Source: Ceratothoa steindachneri (Eukaryota; Arthropoda; Malacostraca; Isopoda; Cymothoidae). Taken from it: a DNA stretch of 64,000 bases. The stretch is from positions 153,602,672 to 153,666,671 of the forward strand of contig OZ018324.1 of assembly GCA_963969495.1 (NCBI GenBank), given 5' to 3'. A model generated the notes under the pieces. The model was not told the DNA's origin and searched no databases. It saw only the letters and a program-made list of their open reading frames with translations. Below are positions 1 to 11,213 of the stretch, in pieces; position 1 is the first letter of the stretch; every line of letters begins with the position of its first letter. Both the position numbers and the translations under genes were made by a program.

Positions 1-183
1 GACTTTCTTCATCGAGTGTTTAAAGGAGGTTGCCACAAATGCTAGGCTGGGTTCAACATGTAATGGTAAAGAAAACTGCACTGTACGATTGAAGGTATAC
101 GGTGAGTATAGGAATAAGTACCCACCTTCACACTGCCTCGGGCACGACTTGGGGATGCTCTTCATCCATGCGTGCCCCAAAGG
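1..183 (+). CDS. partial host exon, Cys-rich galactose-binding-lectin-like domain
   Basis: Reading from base 2, this stretch is open for 60 codons up to base 183, where AAAGG|GTAAGTG matches a splice-donor consensus; the next codon of the frame past the GT is a stop, as expected for an intron. The peptide carries the spacing C-N-G-K-x2-C-T-V, then C-L-G-H about 20 residues later and a final H-A-C-P. That resembles the second half of the SUEL/RBL galactose-binding lectin domain, where the later cysteines sit in C.G...C.V, C.G and Y.C contexts. Such domains occur in secreted lectins and in the ectodomains of latrophilin-type receptors. The exon begins left of the window, so its start, signal peptide and partner domains are unseen. 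A weaker GGTGAGTA at 101-108 could be a cryptic donor. Domain identity is an inference from cysteine spacing; the open frame and donor are seen directly. Confidence 0.45.
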
Positions 184-243
184 GTAAGTGAAAACGATCC
201 CGTGTCCTGCAACGGCAAAAAATGAAGGTTAAAATACCCAAAA

Positions 244-716
244 GATACAGTTCTTCAATCGATAGAGTTCTTCAATTGATGAGGTTCTTCAACTGATACA
301 GTTCTTCAATTAATACAGTCCTTCAATTGATACAGTTTTTCAATTGATGCAGTTCTTCAACTGATGCAGTTCTTCAACTGGTGCAGTTCTTCAATTGATG
401 CAGTTCTTCAATTGATACAATTCTTCAATTGATACAGTTCTTCAATGATGCAGTTATTCAATTGGTACAATTCTTCATTTGATACAGTTCTCCAATTGAT
501 AGTTCTCCAATTGATAGTTCTCCAATTGATACAGTTCTTGAATTGATGCAGTTCTCCAATTGATGCAGTTCTTCGATTGATACAGTTCTTGAATTGATAC
601 AGTTCTCTAATTGAAAGTTCTTCAATTGTAACCGTTCTTCAAATGATACAGTTCTTCAACTGATGCAGTTCTTCAACTGATACAGTTTTTCAATTGATGC
701 AGTTCTTCAATTGATA
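244..716. repeat. 17-bp minisatellite
   Basis: About 27 imperfect head-to-tail copies of a 17-bp unit close to CAGTTCTTCAATTGATA. Variation is mostly A/G at the last position, A/C in the CAATTG or CAACTG core, and a few shortened units near 490-530. CAATTG is palindromic, so each unit carries a small dyad. It lies about 60 bp inside the intron that follows the candidate exon at 1-183. Confidence 0.9.
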
Positions 717-1530
717 TACTTCTTTTTATTATTGTTAAATTGGTCTATTGATTACAATCCCAGCTTGGCGTGGGTGAGGAGCGTCCCCTAGTCGTGCCCG
801 ATGTTGCGTTGGTAATCCATTGGGAGAAGTAACTGGCAGGAATGGATTCCCTACTTGGGTGAGACACAAAGGCCAAGAACTGTGGGTATGGCGAATGCCC
901 ATGATGGTAGGGAGCTTTCGAAATTGGACTTGCGTGATGCCGCAACCCTCCCTCGAACTTTAAGCGCAATAGAGAAGATATTGGCCGCAGATCCTCCTGT
1001 AGATGTTGGTGTCTGGAGGGCACGCGAGCCTCCAGATGTCGCGTGGCATCCCCTCATCGCGTGTAAAGGGAACTATAGATAAAAGACGGCAGTAAAGAGA
1101 GAATAAAAGTAGGAAGAATGTAATGTTAAAACCCACTTCCCAAACCCTCCTCCCTCCCCCAGCCCCGTTAAGAGAAGAATGGACAAAAGCTGGTTGGCGA
1201 CTATTCTACGATTATTCGCCTCAGGACGAGAAAATAGCCGAGAAGCTTGCAAAGAAAACGGCGAAAAGGGGTGGGGTGGGGTGGGGGGTGGGTAAATGAT
1301 GTGTAAAAAGAATAAAGCCCAGGTCGTTTCAATCTAGTGCGAGACTGCCGGGAGCAGTGTGGCCGAGAGGGGGAAGGGGGGTACTCTCCAGGTACTAGGG
1401 GTAGCAGATTCCCCCCTAAAGTGATGCTTCAAGCTATAACGGGAATGGATAGCCGTACCGTACAGGAAGAATCAGGCTTCAATCCAACACGCCGATGGTC
1501 TTTTCTTTTGCATCCACTAAAGTTGAATGT
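717..1530. other. no gene recognised; moderately GC-rich, G-tract run
   Basis: Short overlapping open frames exist on both strands at 745-1082 but none resembles a known family. At 1268-1292 four closely spaced runs of four or more G form a canonical G-quadruplex motif on the plus strand. The rest is unassigned, probably intronic or intergenic. Confidence 0.5.
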
Positions 1531-1661
<131 letters not shown>

Positions 1662-2437
1662 AAAAACGTGACCCGATAAATACAGGAGTCAACAGCTTAT
1701 CGTTCAGATTGTTTTATCCATAACTTTTTTTACGGAGGTATAAAGTAAGTTCAGTTGCCAAGTTATTCTCACCACCCGTTCGTGCTCAATAGCAACGAGG
1801 ACTTCAATATACTCGCCATTGTGACTAACGACCAGGCTCCCACTAACCGGGTAACTTTTACCTCCATTTCCCTATTAGATAAACCACTTTGTATCATCCC
1901 TTTTCATCATCTATAAACCGATTCTCATTCACGTATAAACAGGCCACCTATAGTTCCACGTGCCACTACAAACCTTTTACATTATTGCTTACCGAGACAA
2001 AACCTTGTTTTTCCTCTGCAGAGCCCCCCTTCCCCTCCACCACACACACACAAAAACCTTTCTGTTCAAAACGAAAATATTCATTTACACAAAGGAAATT
2101 TATCTAATATTTATCAATGACCTCGGATGCTTTACCCTCCAGACCATTGTAAATAGTCCCCCAAAATGCCCCTGGGGTAAATATGTTTTGAACATCTTTC
2201 GTATGAATTTTAGTATTTAATGGAGCTATTTTTTGTGTATAACTCCCACACCCAAATTAATGCTAATTAAGAACTCCCAATAAACTTTATCGTTGTATTA
2301 AGTATAATTTCCTTATCCCTTAAAGTGGCTGTAATCATAAACAAAAATACGTCTGGCAATGTTTAGGCTGGGCAATGCTATTTGAATGGCAAAAATTAGA
2401 ATTAGGTTAATAACCAAAATATTAGGGACATATATCT
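1662..2437. other. no gene recognised, AT-rich
   Basis: Low-complexity AT-rich sequence with a short CA run near 2041-2052. Open frames are short and have no recognisable domain. Confidence 0.5.
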
Positions 2438-2496
2438 CGAATCATAGATAACGAATACTTGATTGATAGCTCAAAATCGGGCGATTCCATAGTCGG
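2438..2496. repeat. dispersed repeat, copy 1
   Basis: Contains CATAGATAACGAATACTTG and TTCCATAGTCGGGC, both found again in inverted orientation at 5101-5170. The matched blocks are collinear after reverse complementation, so these are two opposite-strand copies of one interspersed repeat. Confidence 0.6.
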
Positions 2497-3119
2497 GCTA
2501 GCCAGGAAAAAACAAAAATCGTTCTCATTTCTTTATTTTTAAAGATATTCACCCCAAATTTGGCATGAAGCACCCTGGGACCAATGTACTTCGAGCTGTG
2601 GTCAAATTTTTATTCCACAAACAGATTCGGCGTGACGAACGAAAGTGTGACTTATTTAATGAAAAATAAAAAATAAAAACCTTATATTTATAACCGATGA
2701 TGGTTATATTTAATTCAATTTTATTTAATAAGGCTGTGTACAATGGGATTCTTAGATACTACTAATATCAAATTTCAAAATTCCATAGGTTTTCCAGGTA
2801 CTTAAAAAAAATAAATGGCAAAATCTCTAATTAAAACTGTAATGAAAAATGGATATATTACATTTAACTACAAAAATATTTCAAGGTATATTCTAATAGA
2901 TTTAATTTTTTTTAACTTTATAAATCTTTTTCATAGTCCATGGGTGAGTACTGACTATATTATTCTGAAATAAGTATAATAAAGTAAGAGCTAGTAAGAA
3001 TCTTAGGTGTGGACACCTTGTACTAGTAACCTATTTCATGGTTAACCTGGATTCTAATATCTACCCTACAAAATAAAGATACATAACAAATGTCAGTGGC
3101 TACGCACACTTAAATTGAC
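2497..3119. other. no gene recognised, AT-rich
   Basis: AT-rich, with short A and T runs and no open frame of interest. It lies between a dispersed repeat and the 3' end of a transposase remnant. Confidence 0.5.
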
Positions 3120-3676
3120 TTAGGACTTTTTCTTACTAGAAAGTTTCTTCTTCTTGTACTCACTTTTGCTCCTGGTAGCTTTCTCGGGTGCATCCGGATT
3201 ACCTCTTTTTTATGCCTCTTCTTTTGACTTTTGCATGGGCATCACTGTTAGCTTTTGACACCATATTTTTGCCCATGACATGGAAGAGGGACCTGGCGAT
3301 GGCAGGAAAAACGGTGTTGACCAGGCTGCAACCCTTTTCACAGTCTAGTAGGGACATGCCTAAGTCATTGCCCATTATTTCTTTGTAGACACTCACGAAC
3401 ACTTCTTCTGAAGTGCAGGCCGCCAGGAACTTGGCCCTCCTATCGCCTGGTGTTGTAATCACCTTGAAGACTTTCACGGCCATCATGACCATGTGGATGC
3501 ACTCGTTTGGGGGGTAGAGGAGACCGCCGCGGTCTTGGAATTAAATCATCTCTCTGAGTCTCCGGTAGCTTGTTGGGGTCGGCCACCTGCACTGAGCCTT
3601 CTACCAGAGCCTCCTGGCAAGAAACACACTTTAGGAGGCTGCGGGCCTTTCTGGTAAAGTAATACACCATTTGCAA
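3120..3676 (-). pseudogene. DNA transposase C-terminal remnant (P/THAP9-like), frameshifted
   Basis: Three minus-strand frames join end to end across two single-base shifts, near 3531-3545 and in an A-run near 3203-3210. Together they cover about 180 codons ending in a Lys-rich tail and a stop at 3120-3122. The first part (from 3676) has Y-x2-R-K followed by C-V-S-C, a zinc-ribbon-like pair. The second opens with D-R-G-G-L-L-Y-P, a motif recurrent near the C terminus of P-element and THAP9-type transposases, and continues as a helical domain. The N-terminal DNA-binding and catalytic parts are absent. No terminal inverted repeats were seen. It is therefore a decayed fragment. A hAT-superfamily source is a possible alternative because related GG-L-Y-P motifs occur there. 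Confidence 0.45.
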
Positions 3677-3952
3677 TCATATGAATAACAGTACAGTATT
3701 ATTAATTAGATTTTATTGTTGTCTTTGAACCCGTGTTTAATAAATTTACCAAGCCATGGCTTCGCCACTTCCCGTTACGGGGGGAGCTTGCGCTTCGCTG
3801 CTAAGATTAAAATTTAAAATCTAAAAATAAGCAGCCATGGCTAAATTTGTATAAATTTTCTGAACTTCGCCATTTATAATTTTAAAAAGGAACTCTAAAC
3901 TAAATTTTCCCCCTTTCAAAATATTACGTTGCTAAAATATAGTTATAGAAGA

Positions 3953-5094
<1,142 letters not shown>

Positions 5095-5180
5095 GACTTA
5101 TCGCCCGACTATGGAAGTAGCAGAATCCAGAATTTGGTGAAGCTACCAACCAAGTATTCGTTATCTATGCCCGAATGTAT
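5095..5180. repeat. dispersed repeat, copy 2 (inverted relative to 2438-2496)
   Basis: Carries the reverse complements of the two blocks described at 2438-2496, about 2.6 kb away. The block TGGAATCGCCCCCTGGCGGG just upstream (5052-5071) may belong to the same element. Confidence 0.55.
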
Positions 5181-6419
5181 CGAAAGGGTTAATTAAAATT
5201 CCACCATTATCAGGATCTGATCCCATATTAGTTTTCAAGGGTTTTTTTTTACTATGAAAGATATTCTTTTGAAATATCTTTTTTTTTTCAATTGTGTATT
5301 ATCTTGGGGCGAATAAAGCTCATCTTCCTTTCCTAATAATCCCACTCTATCAACATCCCTTAAAATTGGATTTAGATAAGTTTAAAAGCTTTTTATATGA
5401 GATTTTTCTGAATCTTTCATGATTTAAGAGGTATGAGGGACTTATTTTATAAGAATCGCGAGAAATAACGATTAATTGAAAAGGTATCGTATATAATTAA
5501 GCCTCGTGAAGCTCTCGATTCATTCGTCTTAGAGAACAGTTAAAAACGGTGCATTAAAAACAAAGAGAAAGGGAAGAGGAGAATTATGGAATGAAAAAGA
5601 TTCAATAATGTAAAAGACTATTTTCTTAACTGATTGGGGATTTTTTTCAAGGGTTAACAAGCCAGGGAGTCTCCCGCAAAGAGCCTAAGAAGAGACATCT
5701 GTACGGAAAGTGAAAATGTGAAGAATTGTGGAAGATAGCCGCTACACCTGCCCTCCTCGATTCTTGCGAAGGATAGTAATACGAAAGAAAGATGGTAGCA
5801 GTAGATGGTGAAAAGGGGCGGTAGGAAGAAAAGGAATGAAATATAATTCATTAATACACGATTCCAAATAACGAAAGTGGGGTGTTGAATGAGAATAGCT
5901 AAAGAATAAGTGAATTAAGAGAAAAGAGAAAATATTAGAGAGGTAAAAAAGATAAAGAATGTCTTAGCAAACTAGTTCAAATGAAAATGCTGTGGAGGGA
6001 AAAGAACATTTCAAAAGATACGTTAAAAATAACCCTCAGTATAAAAAAATACAAAAACGAATAATTATATTTTGGCGGCGTAATTCCAAATATCAAGAAA
6101 AAACTATATTAAAAAGTATATTGGAAACTAAAATATATAACCTAAACAATGCAGGAAGGAAGAAGAAAAAGAGAAGCGGAAAGCCTAGCCTCAGACGCAG
6201 TCTGTGCGGACAGCCTAATTTAGGCCTCAGCGGGGGACTACTGAGAGAAGAAAATGACGATTTGAAGATACGCAGGATCAAGTAAAGATAAGCACTGTTA
6301 TGAGGAAAAACGAAATGCTTAGCTTAATGTATAAATTTCTACTATCCAGTTTTGTTAGGTTCTTAATTAAAACAACTCAAACAATTTTCACTAACCTAAC
6401 ATCTCAAACAATTCTTATT
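5181..6419. other. no gene recognised
   Basis: AT- and purine-rich. A 97-codon plus frame at 5992-6285 is Lys/Arg-rich but unrecognised and lacks supporting splice or promoter signals. Confidence 0.45.
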
Positions 6420-7175
6420 TAGGTGTTCAACTTTACTTTGTCAAACTGATTGTAATTATATAGGATTGGTCAAATGCAAGGAGTGTTTATATTGGTAAAT
6501 TAGAGAAGTGTTAATGCTTAGTATTGGTCGTTGGTATTTGGTAAAATCTAAGGTGCTTATCTTTACTTGTTCAATTTTGGGAGTGTTAATCTCTACTAGA
6601 GATTATGGGTTGGAAGTGCTTGGCTTGGTCAAAGTTAGCGAGTATTTAGTGTTGATTTTACGTGTTCAAATTTATGGAGTGTTTATCGTTTTCGTGAAAT
6701 TTGGAGAGTGTTCATCTTTACCAGTGGTCCTTGGAAGTCCTTGTCTTGGTCAAATATAGCGAGTATATATTTCCATATGGTTAAATTTAGTGTCATCATT
6801 AGGGAATGCTTATCGTTCTCTGTCAATGTAGGGAGGTCTCGTCTTTACTAGTGGTCGTTTTAAGCGGGGTCTTGGTCAAATTTGGCGAGCATTTATCCCC
6901 ACTTGTTCAAATTTTCGGGAAATTTAGTGATTGTTATTTTTTACTAGTGATCGTCTTGGTAAAATTTAGCGAGTGATAATCTTTACTACTGATCGTTGGA
7001 AGTGCTTGATTTAGTCAAATATGAAGAATATCTCCACTTGTTCACAGTTGGTGTACATCTTTACGTGGTCAATTTGAGAAGTGTTCATCTTTATTAATTG
7101 TCGATGGAAGTTCTTGTCTTGGTCAAAATTAGCGAGTATTTACCCTGACTTGGTCAAATTTAGTGTTGATTTTAT
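6420..7175. repeat. long-period degenerate tandem repeat, left part
   Basis: Phrases such as TTGGTCAAATTTAGCGAGT, AGTGGTCGTTGGAAGTGCTT and GGAGTGTTTATC recur every 90-150 bp with many substitutions. The same array resumes at 14054, so LINE-A1 was inserted into it. Open frames inside are short and not conserved between units. Confidence 0.85.
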
Positions 7176-7183
7176 GTAGTCAA
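7176..7183. repeat. target site duplication of LINE-A1, left copy
   Basis: GTAGTCAA here is repeated at 14046-14053, exactly flanking the element. It directly abuts the poly(T) that is the element's minus-strand 3' tail. Confidence 0.85.
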
Positions 7184-7328
7184 TTTTTTTTTTAAGAGCT
7201 CATCTGGCGACTGCCTACTTGGGCATTAGTCGCCGTATTAAAACTGGCCTAGTTCTAGGCTACTTTAAAATAAAATTAAAGACAAAAAAAAACACCACAA
7301 AAAGGGGGAAAGGAAGCAAGCTGGTGCG

Positions 7329-10300
7329 TCAGGAATAGGTCCCCCCAACGCAACCAAAAGGGGCAAAAAAACAAATGCAAAAAAATAAAACAAAACAAAA
7401 AACAAACCCTGCTTGAATAATAGGGAGAAGGCCGGCCTCCCCTAAGAAGTCAACAAGTCCACCAGTCAATGTGCACGCACTCGTCCCGAGTACAAGGGAC
7501 AGAGGGTAGCGACCCCGCCAATCCCGGTACCGGGACAGGTAACGTGCGCGAAGATCACCCAGACTGGGACATTCGACAAGAATGCGCCGAACAGTCTGGG
7601 GCACAACGCAGTCTTCACAGTAGGGCGCAGGTGGGCGCTCCATCAAATGGCGATGTGTCACACGAGTGTGTCCGATTCGGAGACGACAGAAAGCGACCTG
7701 AAGCCGTCGCAGCATTGGGGGGTAGGTCCATGGGAACAGTCGCGGCGCAATGGCACGCAATTTTAAGTTCCCTTCGACCGTCTCCCATCTTCTTTGCCAA
7801 GCAGTGCGAAGAGCTGCCAGTATTCCTGCCATGTAGTCAGTGTGAGGAAGAGCGAAACACTGGTCCGGTCGCAGAGTCCTCGCGGACTCTTTTGGCGCCC
7901 TCATTCCCCGCAATTCCTACATGTCCAGGAACCAAGCAGAAGATAATCTCGACATCTGCCCGGCTCGACAAAACCGTGGCGTCACGGATATCGCGAACCA
8001 GAGGATGCGGAGATTCCAATGCCCCGAGAGCACTCAGGGCGCTTTGTGAGTCGCTATAAATCAACATCCGGTCTCCGAACCGGGCACGTCGCGTAATCTC
8101 CCGTACCGAGTGATGTATTGCCACCAGCTCGGCCGTGAAGACAGACGCAGCGCCTGGCAGAGCCCCACAGACTTCAAACAGAGGGCATACAGCGTGGAAG
8201 CCGACCCCTTCTTCGGACTTGGAGCCATCCGTATACACTGGTACGGTTCCAGCGTGATACGAGGTGAGCTCCAAAAAGATCGAACGCAATACTCCAGCGC
8301 CGTACAAGCTTTGGGAGCAGAAACGTGGCGACAAATAGCAAAATTTGGTACCCTCCAGGGTGGCGTCCTGGGCAGAACCAGGGGCGGCACAGGGCCGAGA
8401 GCTATATCTAGCTCTCGAAGGAGTTTTCTGGCCCTAAACCCAAAGGGCTTAGGGTATGACTGGCGTCTCTCGGCGGCATAGGCACCGTCAAGATCAGCTG
8501 AGGATGCAGTGAAAGCTGTTGGCGACTGAGGGAGGCTCCGTGCTCGCGCGTACAGGCGAGTAATACACTGCACGCGGCGAAGAGCGAGTGGCATCTCCCC
8601 AGCATCGACCAACAGGCTCTGCATGGGGGAAGTGCGGAAGGAGTTTCCTGGCCCTAAACCCAAAGGGCTTAGGGTATGACTGGTGTGGTGGATCGAATCC
8701 ACCTTCCGCAATAAACGCTCGGCTGCGGATGCATAAAACTCGCATCCGTAGTCGAACTTCGAACGAACAAAGGATCGATAAAAAGTAGGGCGGCAGCCCT
8801 ATCAGCGCCCCAAGCGCTGACCGTCACGGAACGGAGAATATCCATGGCACGGGTACAAGAGACCCTAAGGCTGCAAATATGAGCCTCCCAGGTGAGGCGT
8901 CGGTCCAATACAAGACCAAGGAAACGGTGCGACTCAACCACATCCAGGCGCATCCCATTAAGAAACAAATCTGGGTCAGGGTGGAGCCGTGGATGGCGGC
9001 AGAAGTGCACCACCTTAGTCTTGGCCAAAGAAAACCGAAACATGTGCGCTTCGGCATAGCGAGAGACGCGGTTCAATGCCTGTAGGAGACGACGCTCCAG
9101 AGTTGGCATCTGGGCCGCGCCAAAAGAGATCGAAAGGTCGTCCACGTAGAGCGTAGCGAGAACATCTTCCGGCAGCACCGAGGTGATGCCGTTGATGCTC
9201 AGGGCGAAGAGTGCGACACTGAGGACACTTCCCTGCAGGACACCCTCTTCCTGCTCCTTTGGGCCGGAGAGGGCTCCCACTACCCGTACGCGGAATCGAC
9301 GATCTCGCAAAAATTCAGATATAAAGACTGGGAGGCATCCCCTCACCCCCATCGTGTGGAGAGTCTCCATGATACCGTATCGCCATGCGGTATCATAGGC
9401 CTTCTTCAGATCGAAAAAGACCGTGGCGTAGTGCTGTCTACGAAGGAAAGTCTCGCAGACGGCATTTTCCAGTCGGAGCAGAGCATCCGACGTGGAGTGG
9501 AACTTGTGGAAGCCGCACTGTGCAGAAGACAGATGGCCTCCGCTGTCTAGGAAAAAGGCTAGTCTAACATTTACCAATTTTTCCATCAACTTGCACATGC
9601 AAGAGGTTAGAGATATTGGGTGGAAACGGGTCGGAGTAGAGTGATCTCTTCCCGGCTTGCGAAAGGCGAGCACAGTAGCGATTCACCAGGAATCTGGGAG
9701 AAGACCCTCCACCCAGATCCTGTTGAACAAATCTAACAGAAAGGCCATGCCTCGCTCGACCAGATGTCGAAGCATGGCGTACGGGACATCATCCGGACCA
9801 TGGGTGGTGTCCGCGCACGAGGCGAGAGCGGAGCGCAACTCGCTCCCAGTAAACCTGTCGTTGAAGGGTTCTCCGCCTCTGGAGGTAAAGTCCAGCCGGC
9901 GGCCTTCCGCGAAATCACGACGTTCATTGAATGCTGGCGGAGCAGCATCCCGGCTAGAGAATGCGAAAAAAGCGGTCGCAAAGGATCCCGCAACGGACGC
10001 GGGGTCCGAGGTTGCGGTCCGATTCTCCTGGAGAACGGGAGGGAAGTCCTGCGAGAACTTGCCCCCGAATCCTTTTGACTCGCCTCCACACCTCTGGTAA
10101 AGGGGCCTTCCCGGCGAAGTGCTTCGAAATATACCGGAACCTAGCCCTAGCCCGACGAAATTCAGCGACAGTGAAATCGTTCGGGCGGCGCTTATAGCGC
10201 ATGTAGGCATAACGCTTCTGTTTGACGGCCGTCTTACACCCCGCCGACCAACATGGGAGTGGTCGGCGTGCAAAACGGCCAGACGTCCTAGGAATAGTAT

Positions 10301-11213
10301 TCAGGCCCACGGCGATGAGGTTGCCGGAGAAGAACTCAACGGCCTCATCTACCGACCTAAACTCCTCGACTGAGATAGAGAATTCAGTCATTTCCTGAAA
10401 TGCAGGCCACCGCGCCCGCGCCAAGCACCACCGAGGTTGTCTCTCAGGCGGCAGTTGCCCTGAAAATGATATTTAAATGGGAAAGTGATCACTACCATGG
10501 AGGTCATCGACCACCCCCCAATCAAAATCAGGCTGTGCATCCGAAGAGCACAAAGATAGGTCAAGGCAAGAAAATGAAGCGGTTCTCGGACAGTGATGCG
10601 TAAACTCATCCACGTTTAGGACACCCATCTCAAGCTCTTCGATCAGATCGGCAAGGACTTGTCCCCTGGGATTTATGGAGTAATCTCCCCAGAGAGGATG
10701 CCTGCCGTTCAGATCTCCAAGCAAGAGATAGGGCCTCGGCAACCGCACCACGAGGCGGCGGAAGTCCCACGCGTCGAAGTCAACTGACGGTGGAATGTAC
10801 GCAGAGATGATAGTATACCTCCTATCCAGGTGCAGCTGCACAGCCACTTCCTGAAAGGAGGTATCTAAAGAAAAAGGAAGAACGGAGACATCATGCCGGG
10901 TGTAAACCGCGCATCCCCCATGACGGCCATCCCGCGGTGGTGGGGTCGCGAGACCCTTATACCCCGGGAGGGCGGGCAAGGGGCACGCGCCTAGCATGGT
11001 TTCCTGCAAAAAGATAGCTAACGGGGAACGGGAAGAGACGAGCCTCCGCAGCTCCTCCCAGTTGTCCCGGAGTTCACGGCAATTCCATTGAAGGAATATG
11101 CCCTCCAGGCCTAGCTCGGAGGAGACGCGGGGGCCCTCCTCGAACAGAAGACCCTCACGGGAATGGCCGTACGATTCCCGAGGGCAGAACCCCGGGCGCT
11201 GTTGGCCGGACAA
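7329..11213 (-). pseudogene. LINE-A1 ORF2: endonuclease, reverse transcriptase, RNase H
   Basis: Encoded the enzyme that nicks target DNA and primes reverse transcription there. The endonuclease (11213-10473) is open and keeps its hallmark residues: QWNCR, LQET, GDLNGRHPLWGD, the CLDL aspartate and SDHF. An in-frame TAA at 10473-10475 follows directly, and the same frame then continues as the linker (10424-9954). RT lies mainly in 9673-8669, with AYDTAW, LQGSVLS and the catalytic L-Y-V-D-D box. The frame then shifts; the thumb is read at 8711-8330. RNase H (8334-7837) shows YTDGSK, TAEL, YSDSQSAL and PGHVGIAGNE. The tail (7913-7329) has the RIGHTRVTH and HILVECP-type motif usual for I/Jockey-like elements. 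At least four frame breaks are visible. No ATG precedes the endonuclease; position 11213 is TTG, in the -1 frame relative to ORF1. A 41-bp templated patch sits at 8642-8682. Confidence 0.88.

Noticed and set aside
244..716. Regularly spaced 17-bp repeats considered as a CRISPR-like array
   Set aside because: Units are head to tail with no unique spacers, and the window is eukaryotic.
855..1082. 75-codon plus frame with protein-like composition
   Set aside because: Overlaps equally long minus frames, no splice or start context, no recognised family.
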